A stretch of 64,000 nt of DNA, from contig NZ_SPQR01000012.1 of assembly GCF_004766055.1 (NCBI RefSeq), positions 40,807 through 104,806 on the forward strand. The letters are read 5' to 3'. This DNA is from Desulfosporosinus sp. Sb-LF. Lineage in GTDB: Bacteria > Bacillota > Desulfitobacteriia > Desulfitobacteriales > Desulfitobacteriaceae. This document shows, in pieces, positions 35,360-43,455 of this stretch (positions within the stretch are counted from its first letter, which is position 1; each line of letters begins with the position of its first letter). Made by a program: the position numbers and the translations under genes. Below the pieces are notes generated by a model. It was given only the letters and a program-made list of their open reading frames with translations, was not told the DNA's origin and ran no database searches.

Positions 35360-36658
35360 ATGATGAGAAATTTATTTGATTCTCTTATGCAAGCCTCTAG
35401 GGCACATGCTCGTTGGGAGATCGAAACTTCATTGAACATTTTAAAAAATCGAAAAAAATTATTAATACTGTTCGTAATGGCACTACCTCTTCTAATTCCA
35501 GCTATGGCCCATGCGGCATCAGTCCTTCCTGCTGTAATCGGTGGTAAATCAGCCTACGGTCCGTCCTTTTTTTCAGCTCAAACGTTTTATGGTTCAATAG
35601 CCGTGGGTGTAATAGCCGGTCTTATCACAGGCTGCATAGGAGCAGGTGGGGGTTTTGTTATCACCCCGGCACTGATGAGTTTGGGAGTTAAGGGGATCTT
35701 GGCAGTAGGTACCGACATGTTTCACATCTTTGCTAAGGCAATCATGGGTACAGTCCTCCATAAGAAAATGGGCAATGTCCATTACGGTTTGGCCTTGGCC
35801 TTCGTAATAGGCTCAGCCATTGGGGTCACAGGCGGTGGTCAGATAAATCGAGCGTTATTTAACTTCAATCCCGTCTTAAGTGATTTTGTAATTAGTGCGA
35901 TATATGTAGTTCTATTAGGGTTCTTGGGATTTTTCGCACTAGGGGACTTTTTCAAAACCAGAAAAGGTGCTATAAAAGATAGTGGAGATGCTCATGGCGG
36001 CCCAGTCGGCATGACATCACTGGGAGTAAAACTACAATCCATTAACCTCGCTCCCATGATTGAGTTTGACCAGGATCTCGGAGGAAGAAAAATATCGGGT
36101 GTGTTTGTAGCAGTTAGCGGAGCTATAGCGGGTTTCTGTGCATCAATCCTGGGTGTGGGCGGCGGTTTCGTAACGTTCCCAATGTTTGTATACGGGTTGG
36201 GGATATCCACTGCAACCACTGTGGGAACCGATATATTCCAGATAATTTTCTCAGCTGGTTACGGATCAATATCCCAGTACGCCTTATACGGTTATGTATT
36301 CTATACTCTGGCAATGGGTTGTCTTCTCGGGTCGATTCTCGGCATTCAAATTGGTGCCATCACCACTATGGTGGTCCCAGGCAGGCAGATCAGAGCTTTC
36401 TATGCAATCGCAATTTTAGCTGGCTTTATCAACAGACTCTCTGCTCTACCTGAAAAATTAGGGTCAATGGGCTACATCACACTGGCCCCTGCCACTGGCG
36501 CATTGATTACCAATATTGGGGTATGGATATTCTTCGCGCTGGTTGCCTTCTTCGCCCTCTGGATTATCGGAACATTTGTGGTTAACTTACCAAAACTACG
36601 TGCCGAGTCTGACCCAACGTATGTTGAGAAGGTCACAAAAGGAGGTGTTTCTCAATGA
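35360..36658 (+). CDS. TauE/SafE-family anion permease (putative sulfite exporter)
   Basis: Integral membrane protein of 432 residues. A cytoplasmic N-terminus of about 33 residues is followed by a first hydrophobic span ending in AMAHAAS, then two TauE/SafE repeats, each with a glycine-rich GCIGAGGGFV or SILGVGGGFVTFP motif (about residues 94 and 263). A loop of about 50 residues separates the repeats. The family exports sulfite, sulfoacetate and related anions. The adjacent sulfate genes and a related promoter support a sulfur anion. ATG 35360 follows AGAGGAGGG. It overlaps the next gene by four bases. Confidence 0.9.
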   Translation: MMRNLFDSLMQASRAHARWEIETSLNILKNRKKLLILFVMALPLLIPAMAHAASVLPAVIGGKSAYGPSFFSAQTFYGSIAVGVIAGLITGCIGAGGGFVITPALMSLGVKGILAVGTDMFHIFAKAIMGTVLHKKMGNVHYGLALAFVIGSAIGVTGGGQINRALFNFNPVLSDFVISAIYVVLLGFLGFFALGDFFKTRKGAIKDSGDAHGGPVGMTSLGVKLQSINLAPMIEFDQDLGGRKISGVFVAVSGAIAGFCASILGVGGGFVTFPMFVYGLGISTATTVGTDIFQIIFSAGYGSISQYALYGYVFYTLAMGCLLGSILGIQIGAITTMVVPGRQIRAFYAIAILAGFINRLSALPEKLGSMGYITLAPATGALITNIGVWIFFALVAFFALWIIGTFVVNLPKLRAESDPTYVEKVTKGGVSQ

Positions 36659-37365
36659 TTAGAAACACAAAAACCTTTGCTATCGGTCTTGTGATGCTGC
36701 TAAGCTTTGCACTATGTTATGTTGGTATGATGTCGCCTAACTTCGGTAACGGCAGGAATGGTTTGAATTATGCAGATGACATGTTCAATTCCTTCTCCAA
36801 AGGCTCTTCAAACTTCATCAAGGAGTCCACAAAAATTGCTGAATCTCAAAAAGGAATCAATATCAATCTTACCATTAAGGCTTCATCCGCCGCAGAAGCC
36901 GTGAAATGGGGTAAATTGTATTCTGTAGCCGGTGCTGCTGTAACAACTAAAGATTCATCACTGACCGTCAATGGAGATCTTGGCAAAATTCTAGGATCGG
37001 TCGTTTCTGATAGCGAATTTATGTATAACAATGACGGTAAATCGGTAGAAGCAAAATATGGTTACGATGCTCGAGAAGCCACGAATAATTGGAACAATTC
37101 TTTCAAAAAAATAGACTCGGCACTTAAGGCCAAGTCACAGTTTAAAGAGGAGGCAGCATTATCAAAAATTGTCCAAAAGGCTCTTGAACCAGGATACAAT
37201 TATTACGGTGTAGAAATAAAGAAGGTAAGTGAAAATAAAGCTAGTCTCGCATTCCTGCTCTGTTTCTACCTCCTATACACCGTGTGGTACGGCTTCGGAC
37301 TCTACTATTTCTTTGATGGATTGGGTATTACGGTAAGCAAACCCAAGAAGAAAGTAGAGGTGTAA
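36655..37365 (+). CDS. Uncharacterised bitopic membrane protein coupled to the TauE permease
   Basis: Protein of 236 residues whose ATG overlaps the tauE stop (ATGA), so the two are translationally coupled and probably work together. It has an N-terminal span (about residues 8-26), a lysine- and serine-rich domain of about 165 residues predicted outside the cell, and a C-terminal span (about 194-217) ending in a KPKKKVEV cytoplasmic tail. No cofactor motif and no cysteines in the outer domain. No family recognised. It may be an accessory or anion-binding subunit of the permease, but that is inference from coupling only. Confidence 0.8.
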   Translation: MIRNTKTFAIGLVMLLSFALCYVGMMSPNFGNGRNGLNYADDMFNSFSKGSSNFIKESTKIAESQKGININLTIKASSAAEAVKWGKLYSVAGAAVTTKDSSLTVNGDLGKILGSVVSDSEFMYNNDGKSVEAKYGYDAREATNNWNNSFKKIDSALKAKSQFKEEAALSKIVQKALEPGYNYYGVEIKKVSENKASLAFLLCFYLLYTVWYGFGLYYFFDGLGITVSKPKKKVEV

Positions 37366-37725
37366 ACTAACCTTAACTGACAAATGGTTCTGTACTACTA
37401 GGTTCGATAAGCATGAGAGATCTTCCAGCAGGCAACCTATGAATCGACCTATTGCATCAACTAGCGCACACTAGTTGGATACAGAAGGAGTTCAATCTAG
37501 GTATCCCTAATCAGACCTCCAAGCAATTGCAGGATGCCGTAAATTGTTGATCAATATGCTTTATTGGGAACCAAATAACTCAAAGAGCAACGTCTAACCT
37601 TCTGCTAGGGGATTATCTCTAGCAGAAGGTTGGGTACATAAAACTGGTCCAGGTACTTTAGGACCGTACATACGCTCTTGAATAAGAGCCTATGTCAAGA
37701 GATATTTAGAGAGGAGGACTTTACA
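37366..37725 (+). other. Intergenic region with two hairpins
   Basis: CAACTAG/CTAGTTG forms a small stem near 37456-37475. A 13-bp perfect stem, AACCTTCTGCTAG (37596-37608) with CTAGCAGAAGGTT (37619-37631), follows. The second lacks a T-run and may be a terminator for the tauE operon or a 5' structure of the next gene. No gene supported. Confidence 0.5.
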
Positions 37726-38208
37726 ATGAGTGAAGAAGTTGCAGTTGATTGTGGGGTAAGGTACACTAGGGGCAATTTCTTAAATGTTGTACCAGTACCG
37801 CCGTTCCATCTTGAGGGTGCAAGGAATTATAAGTTTGAACTGTATAATAATAGGGCTAAGTCCAAACGTCCTGTTGCGACGCTAACTACTAGCGTTGGCA
37901 CAGTTCTTCGATCTGGCGTGGTTAAACGATCGTTTATTGGTACCTTAGAGATTAGACCAGATGTGCCATTTAGTCAATTGGAATTAAATGACTTACCAAC
38001 GGATATTGCTACACTAATGTTTAGGGAGTTAGGGGGGAACCCTGCTGAAGAAGAATTTATAGTTATAATTCGTCTAGGGCAACTAGGATTAGAGGGGCCG
38101 CATGTAGAAGAGGTAAATAATATTTCTGAATCGTGGATGGGTGGAGAAATAAACTTCAAGCATTATTCAATTTTCACCGGCCGGTCTGTCATCATACCTT
38201 CTGGATAA
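37726..38208 (+). CDS. Uncharacterised 160-residue protein
   Basis: Cytoplasmic protein with mixed strand-rich sequence and no signal peptide, membrane span or cofactor motif. I do not recognise a family. A strong AGAGGAGG supports ATG 37726 although the frame is open further upstream. Noted segments: NVVPVPPFHLEGARNYKFELY near the N-terminus, then an alternating hydrophobic region consistent with a beta sandwich. Codon use looks normal for the window, so the gene is probably real. Confidence 0.7.
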   Translation: MSEEVAVDCGVRYTRGNFLNVVPVPPFHLEGARNYKFELYNNRAKSKRPVATLTTSVGTVLRSGVVKRSFIGTLEIRPDVPFSQLELNDLPTDIATLMFRELGGNPAEEEFIVIIRLGQLGLEGPHVEEVNNISESWMGGEINFKHYSIFTGRSVIIPSG

Positions 38209-38455
38209 AGCGTGGCTCCGAGGATAATTTGCTTAACATGACACGATGCGAATAACTTCTAGAGTATTTATATTATGTTGATTATAACTTTTTTCATTCT
38301 AAGTGTCAATCAAATCTAGTAGTGAAACATTGCTTCTGGACAGACGAAATGCGCGTATTTTAATGATATCACGTGCTAGAGAAATGTTGAATTTAGAGGG
38401 TGAAAATTACTTTACCTGAAATAAAGACTCACTCTAATTATGAGAGGATTGTGAG

Positions 38456-39043
38456 ATGATGAAAAGAGAGTCGGGAGAAAAAAGTTATCCAATTTGGCTA
38501 TTGTTTAGTCCAAAACATCCTATTCGTCACGATAATTGGACGCCAGTGTTGTCTGAGATACAAGACAGAGTGTATAGAGAAATGCAGACTAGAATCGATA
38601 CCTCAAATATATATTTTCGAAATGCAGTTGTAGACAGTCGATTGGTTCCTAACACACTAAATTGGTGGGGGCCTGAAGTTGCTGCAGAAATTGACTCATT
38701 CAGAAAAATTGTTTACGAATATAAACCGAAGATTCTCTTTTCTTTAGGCGCTTTTGCTTTTGAATTTGTTAGGCGTGTCTTTGAGATAAAACCAGAAAAG
38801 GGGCCAAAGGCTTGGAGTACTATTAATTTAGGCGATGAATTTGGAAGATCGATTGAGAACTTCGATATTAATAAAACGAATACAATTCCCTTACTTCACA
38901 GAGTGAGTGCGAGTGATAACTTCATAGAAACTCATAACTATTTCTGTCAGAAAGACGGCGAGAACTATTATCATTACGTAGGGACTAAATTAGCCGAAAA
39001 GATTATCGAGAACAAGGATTATCTTGATATATGGATCAAATAA
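38456..39043 (+). CDS. Uncharacterised protein with a possible uracil-DNA-glycosylase-like fold
   Basis: Protein of 195 residues without membrane spans. Three segments line up in order with the uracil-DNA glycosylase superfamily: IYFRNAVVDSRLVP (position of the N-V-V-K-C-R type strand), a KPKILFSLGAFAFEFV segment (the KPKVIVALGKTA strand and helix), and IPLLHRVSA (the late H-P-S loop). The iron-sulfur cysteines of families 4 and 5 are missing and the HPS motif is degenerate, so activity is uncertain. I make this comparison from motif memory, without an alignment. ATG 38456 or 38459. Monocistronic. Confidence 0.6.
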   Translation: MMKRESGEKSYPIWLLFSPKHPIRHDNWTPVLSEIQDRVYREMQTRIDTSNIYFRNAVVDSRLVPNTLNWWGPEVAAEIDSFRKIVYEYKPKILFSLGAFAFEFVRRVFEIKPEKGPKAWSTINLGDEFGRSIENFDINKTNTIPLLHRVSASDNFIETHNYFCQKDGENYYHYVGTKLAEKIIENKDYLDIWIK

Positions 39044-39134
39044 ACTATAATAGAATCAAGAATCTCAGAGGGCCCTTTTTTTTGGGAAAAACCATGTTAT
39101 AATTGATCCAAAAGGTTAAAAGGTGGGATTTGAC

Positions 39135-39725
39135 ATGGTTGATTCCAATATGTTAAAGGTGCTTCTTTATTCTGATGGTACTCAACATTCTTTTTCAGCA
39201 GCCGTTTACGCAGCTAATCTGTTTTACAAAATACCCAATATGCATTTAACGGTCCTGCATGTGCAAGAAAAAATTGATGGTTCTGTGAAGGAAGATTCTG
39301 ACCTACCGGAGACTTGGTCGGCTAACCCTAACTTGGACTGGGTTAAACATTTGATGGATGAAGCTGATTCGGACAAAAGAAGGCAGTACTCTGAGATATT
39401 TGCCAAAACTCAAGAAATTTTTACTGAGAGAGGGCAAGCAGTTAATCAACAAGTGATATTTTCAGCTTCTGCGGGTATTCCCGATACAGCAAAAGCAATT
39501 CTTGGTTATGCGGAACGAAACGAATTCGAGTTAATTATTATGGGGACGCGCGGACTAACAAGTTTGAAAGGTCTGATCCATGGCAGTTTGGCACATAGCG
39601 TGCTTAACAAGTCGAGGAATATACCGGTATTATTGATTAAAAAACTCTCACAAGATTTTGTCGATCGTTATTGTTCTGCCGCTGATGCGGAAGGCCATTG
39701 CTATTTACCCAAAATTTCGGAGTAA
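39135..39725 (+). CDS. Universal stress protein (UspA family), paralogue
   Basis: USP of about 196 residues, clearly related to the protein at 33697. It shares the KVLLYSDGTQHSFSAAVYAA start, the W-containing insertion after strand 1, the GTRGLTSLKGLIHGSLAHSV ATP loop and the KKLSQDFVDRYC tail. The upstream regions also match (a TTATAAT box and an ATTTGACATG start context). ATG 39135 is preferred to GTG 39123 because AAAAGGTGGG lies at the right distance and because of the paralogue's start. The C-terminus is about 15 residues longer, with a Cys and two His. Confidence 0.9.
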   Translation: MVDSNMLKVLLYSDGTQHSFSAAVYAANLFYKIPNMHLTVLHVQEKIDGSVKEDSDLPETWSANPNLDWVKHLMDEADSDKRRQYSEIFAKTQEIFTERGQAVNQQVIFSASAGIPDTAKAILGYAERNEFELIIMGTRGLTSLKGLIHGSLAHSVLNKSRNIPVLLIKKLSQDFVDRYCSAADAEGHCYLPKISE

Positions 39726-39771
39726 TTATATCTGTTGAGAAAATCCGTATAATTGAATTTTAAATAATAAT

Positions 39772-39811
39772 TAGTCCAGGAGAGCAAACCTATCTCTTCT
39801 GGACTTTTCTG
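39772..39811 (+). terminator. Terminator after the second UspA gene
   Basis: AGTCCAGGAGAG pairs with CTCTTCTGGACT (one internal mismatch), followed by TTTCTG. Confidence 0.85.
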
Positions 39812-40077
39812 CATTTGAGATTTGAAATTTCCATACATAAATTTGTAATTAATACGGAATTCTTGTCGAGCGTTTCAATCGGTTATATGTTTGCTTGTAC
39901 TTGTTAGATTATGATAAACTGCGCTAGTAAGTGGAATTTACATGCGTACCCATTCTTAAATTTGATCAAAATAGAACTATAACGATAACCATGAAGGCCG
40001 TGATATCAATTGGCGAGCGAGATGTACCCTTGCAGGTTGCAGGGACTAAATTATGGAATAAGAAAGGTGGATGGATA

Positions 40078-41496
40078 ATGGCAGTAAGACTTAGCAAGGG
40101 GCAAAAAGTTGATCTCACAAAAAGCAACCCCAACTTGAAAGAGATTATAGTAGGGTTGGGCTGGTCTTCTAACCCATCGGCAAGTAGTTATAACTTCGAT
40201 TTGGACGCTTCAGCCTTTTTGATAGGATCTAATGGTAAAGTGAAAGATGAAAGTGATTTTGTCTTCTATAATAACCCTTCCGGTGGTCAGGGTTCGGTGA
40301 AGCATAGTGGGGATAATAAGAAGGGTTCAGGCGAGGGCGATGACGAGCGAATTCGAATTAATTTGTCCGCTGTGCCAGCATATATCGAGAGAATTGCTTT
40401 TACTATTACGATTAATGATGCTCAAATGAAACGACAAAGTTTCGGAGATATCAAAAACTCTTATGTGCGAATTCTTAATTCCACCACAAATGAGTTACTT
40501 CTTAATTATGAACTCGGGCAAGAATTTTCTATCGAAACCGCTGTTGTTGCCGCAGAGATTTATCGAAATGCAGGAGAATGGAAATTCAACGCGATTGCGA
40601 GTGGGTTCCAGGGTGGCCTGGCAGCGCTTTGTCATAATTTTGGATTAGAGGTTGAAGAAGACCAACCTTCTGGGGGTACAAACAGCTATAGTAATTCAGG
40701 TAATGGAAATACCAGGGACGATGACTTTAGAAATTTCAGTCCCAGCAGCACGGGGGTGCCGTATGGTGGTGACCAAAGGTTACAAAGTAGCACTCCGTCC
40801 TATGGATATTCTAGTTCGCAATCATACGGTCAAGCTCAGTTCGGGGGGCATTCTCCTGATCAAGCAGGGATGGTTTGTCCGCGTTGTCATTCGTCCCAGG
40901 TAACAGCTGGCAAGAAAGGATTCGGTCTGGGCAAGGCCTTAATGGGTGGAGTTTTGTTGGGCCCAGTGGGAATATTGGCTGGATTTATAGGAAGTAAAAA
41001 CATAGAGTTTGCCTGCTTGAGCTGTAAGGAGCGCTGGAACGCTACTAGCAATACAAATACTGCTCAATGGCTACAGAAACAAACCGAAAGCGCCCGTAAT
41101 GTCGTCCATAAATATATGGGGAAAGATCTCACCGAAGCCCTGGTTGCGGGCAGTGCATTGGTAGCATTGGCAGACGGAATTATTGAGCCTTCTGAAAGAG
41201 AGAAGCTTATAGAATATTTTCGTACTAGTCAAGAAATGCGAGGGATCAATATCAATGAAGTAGATGCTCGTTTTAATTATTTTGTCCAGCGAATTCAAAG
41301 TGACCGTATGCTAGGCAAAGCGGAAGCTTTGCGAGCAGTAGGCAAGTTAGCCAGCAAACCAGAAGCAGCCCGATTGATGGTTCGATTGTGCAGTGCAATT
41401 GGCTTTGCAGATGGAGAATTTGCACCAGTTGAAAAGCAAGTCGTAGAAGAGATCTGCCGTGAGGTCCACTTAGACCCAAGGGAATTTATTTTTTAA
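40078..41496 (+). CDS. TerD / zinc-ribbon / TerB fusion protein
   Basis: Multidomain stress protein of about 472 residues. Residues 1-190 are a TerD domain (LSKGQKVDLTK, the calcium-binding-type NFDLDASAFLI and DERIRINLS segments). A low-complexity linker rich in Ser, Gly, Tyr, Gln and Asn (about 195-262) follows. Then come a CPRC...CLSC zinc ribbon (about 264-314) enclosing a glycine-rich hydrophobic stretch, and a C-terminal TerB-like helical domain (about 345-472; VALADGIIEPSE). TerD and TerB are normally separate proteins of the tellurite/stress module. The frame opens at 39931, but ATG 40078 behind AAAGGTGG starts the TerD domain properly. Confidence 0.88.
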   Translation: MAVRLSKGQKVDLTKSNPNLKEIIVGLGWSSNPSASSYNFDLDASAFLIGSNGKVKDESDFVFYNNPSGGQGSVKHSGDNKKGSGEGDDERIRINLSAVPAYIERIAFTITINDAQMKRQSFGDIKNSYVRILNSTTNELLLNYELGQEFSIETAVVAAEIYRNAGEWKFNAIASGFQGGLAALCHNFGLEVEEDQPSGGTNSYSNSGNGNTRDDDFRNFSPSSTGVPYGGDQRLQSSTPSYGYSSSQSYGQAQFGGHSPDQAGMVCPRCHSSQVTAGKKGFGLGKALMGGVLLGPVGILAGFIGSKNIEFACLSCKERWNATSNTNTAQWLQKQTESARNVVHKYMGKDLTEALVAGSALVALADGIIEPSEREKLIEYFRTSQEMRGININEVDARFNYFVQRIQSDRMLGKAEALRAVGKLASKPEAARLMVRLCSAIGFADGEFAPVEKQVVEEICREVHLDPREFIF

Positions 41497-41522
41497 ACTT
41501 GATGAAATTCATGGATGATACG

Positions 41523-41554
41523 GGGCTGAACCAACGAAGTTCGGTCCTTTTTTC
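41523..41554 (+). terminator. Terminator after the TerD-TerB fusion gene
   Basis: GGGCTGAAC pairs with GTTCGGTCC through G-U pairs, followed by TTTTTT. Confidence 0.7.
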
Positions 41555-41619
41555 AGAGATCAGAAATAATTTGTAATTATCAGGTGGTACGACGACTTAG
41601 GTGGGAGGAATATGTAAAA

Positions 41620-41927
41620 ATGGCTAGTAGAATGAGAGGAACTTTGATGGAAGCTCTGGACATTGAATTTGTGGAGCTGGGTCCGGAAAAGGTTGTGGCT
41701 ACTATGCCTGTCAATGAGGCGACAAGGCAACCCGCAGGAATGTTACACGGGGGGCTTCGGTGGCATTGGTTGAAACGGTAGCGAGTGCAGGGACCCGATA
41801 CTTAATAGATCGGGAAAATCAAATTGCGGTTGGTGTGCCACTCCACAAAGGTCGCACTACGATGGTTTAGGATATTAAAATTATGGACGAAGATGGCAAG
41901 TTGATTTGCGTTTCTAGATGGCGATAG
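41620..41927 (+). pseudogene. Decayed hotdog-fold thioesterase (PaaI/YbgC type)
   Basis: The frame starts well (GGGAGG, ATG 41620; MRGTLMEALDIEFVELGP, then QPAGMLHGG). It then carries three lesions. A one-base deletion in the G-run at about 41751-41756 shifts the frame; in the other frame the text resumes as ASVALVETVASAGTRYLI. About 25 residues of the core are missing between AVG and PLHKGRTTM. A Trp codon has become TAG (41868-41870). The final stop is at 41925-41927. The gene cannot make an active enzyme. Related intact enzymes hydrolyse acyl-CoA thioesters. Confidence 0.85.
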
Positions 41928-42004
41928 TCCCTCGGAGTCAATAATTGGGTAAGAATATCGTTAAAAAGATAACAATAAGTCTAACCTAAGGAGCAGAGAA
42001 TAAT

Positions 42005-42952
42005 TTGAAAGCGATCGCACTGGGTATTTTAGCATCTTTCTTTTTTGCATCGACCTTTGTCCTAAATAGGGCAATGAATCTCTCGGGTGGCAGTTGGATC
42101 TGGAGCGCGGTTCTACGTTATGCTTTTACAGTGCCGCCCTTACTTTTAATTGTTATTGTTCGAGGGAATTTTAAACCGCTCCTCATCGATCTAAGAAAAA
42201 GACCCTGGGTGTGGCTGGGGTGGAGTACAGTTGGTTTCGGTCTATTTTATGCTCCATTATGCTTTGCAGCGGCTTATGGCCCCGCTTGGTTAGTGGCGAG
42301 CATGTGGCAGATTACGATCGTTGCAGGTTCTTTACTTGCCCCGTTTTTTTACCGTGTAGTTCAAACTGAAAATGGACCCCATAGGGTTAGGGGTAGAATA
42401 CCGCTCAAAGGGTTATGGATTTCCCTTTTTATTCTTGCAGGTGTGGCAGTTATCCAATCACAACAAGTTCAGCAATTGACTTTCAAAGAAATGCTACTTG
42501 GGGTGATACCTGTTGTGGTAGCGGCTTTTGCATATCCCTTAGGGAATCGAAAGATGATGGCAGCTTGTAGAAATGAATTCGATACCTATCAGCGAGTCCT
42601 TGGCATGACCTTGGCGAGCCTTCCATTTTGGCTTATTATAGGGATGTATGGGTTAACAACGATTGGGGTTCCCAGCTCGTTACAAGTTAAACAGTCTATT
42701 ATCGTTGCGCTTTTCTCTGGTGTAATAGCAACCGTCCTATTTTTTGCGGCGACGGATCGCACGAAAGGGGAGCTTCATCAACTCGCCGCCGTCGAAGCGA
42801 CCCAGTCAGGAGAAATTATTTTCGCTGTCTTTGGAGAAGTTCTCATTTTAAAGGGTAATTACCCGACAATCTGGTCCTTGATTGGCATGACACTCGTGAT
42901 ACTGGGGATGACGTTGCATAGTTTCGTTTCACAGAAGGAGAAGACAATCTGA
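42005..42952 (+). CDS. EamA/EmrE-like multidrug or metabolite exporter
   Basis: Integral membrane protein of 315 residues with about ten hydrophobic segments, in the drug/metabolite transporter superfamily (multidrug resistance efflux transporter branch). N-terminal MKAIALGILASFFFASTFVL carries the first span. The TKGELHQLAAVEATQSGE segment near the C-terminus is characteristic of this branch. TTG 42005 follows AAGGAG. The stop overlaps the start of the next gene. The substrate is unknown. Confidence 0.88.
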   Translation: MKAIALGILASFFFASTFVLNRAMNLSGGSWIWSAVLRYAFTVPPLLLIVIVRGNFKPLLIDLRKRPWVWLGWSTVGFGLFYAPLCFAAAYGPAWLVASMWQITIVAGSLLAPFFYRVVQTENGPHRVRGRIPLKGLWISLFILAGVAVIQSQQVQQLTFKEMLLGVIPVVVAAFAYPLGNRKMMAACRNEFDTYQRVLGMTLASLPFWLIIGMYGLTTIGVPSSLQVKQSIIVALFSGVIATVLFFAATDRTKGELHQLAAVEATQSGEIIFAVFGEVLILKGNYPTIWSLIGMTLVILGMTLHSFVSQKEKTI

Positions 42953-43290
42953 TGACTTTACAAATCTTTGGAGTTAAAAAGTGTTTTGATTCAAAAAAGG
43001 CTGAACGTTACTTTAAAGAAAGAAAGATTAAATACCAATTTGTAGATTTAACGATCAAAGGATTAAGTAAAGGGGAGTTGCAAAGCGTTATATCGGCCAT
43101 TGGGTTGAAGAATCTCATAAATTGCGAGGCTAAGGATTTTAAAAGGTTAAATATGGACCGCATTATTTCAACGACTGGTAAAGAAGAAATGCTTTTAAAT
43201 AACTCTAGTCTTTATAAAACACCCATAGTCCGCAATGGCAGACTTGCCACAGTGGGGTATGAACCTGATGTTTGGGCATCGTGGGAATAA
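42952..43290 (+). CDS. ArsC/Spx/YffB-like thioredoxin-fold protein
   Basis: Small cytoplasmic protein of 112 residues in the ArsC family. The N-terminal IFGVKKCFDSKKAERYF carries the single active-site-type Cys (CxxS, not CxxC). Near the end, KTPIVRNGRLATVGY contains the cis-Pro segment. It overlaps the exporter stop (ATGA), so the pair is cotranscribed. The three-cysteine or Arg features of true arsenate reductases are not evident. A thiol-transfer or regulatory role is equally possible. Confidence 0.85.
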   Translation: MTLQIFGVKKCFDSKKAERYFKERKIKYQFVDLTIKGLSKGELQSVISAIGLKNLINCEAKDFKRLNMDRIISTTGKEEMLLNNSSLYKTPIVRNGRLATVGYEPDVWASWE

Positions 43291-43455
43291 TAAGGTAGTT
43301 TAACAGTTCCTTGAACGGAAATAATAGATGAGGTAAGAATTAAAGAAAGACTAAGAATTGAGAATTGATAGCCAGATGAGATTTCATAGGTGACAATGGT
43401 TATGGTGCAAGGTGCAAAGGGATGAATGTCGCTTTGGCTTGAGGAGTGAGATGGC

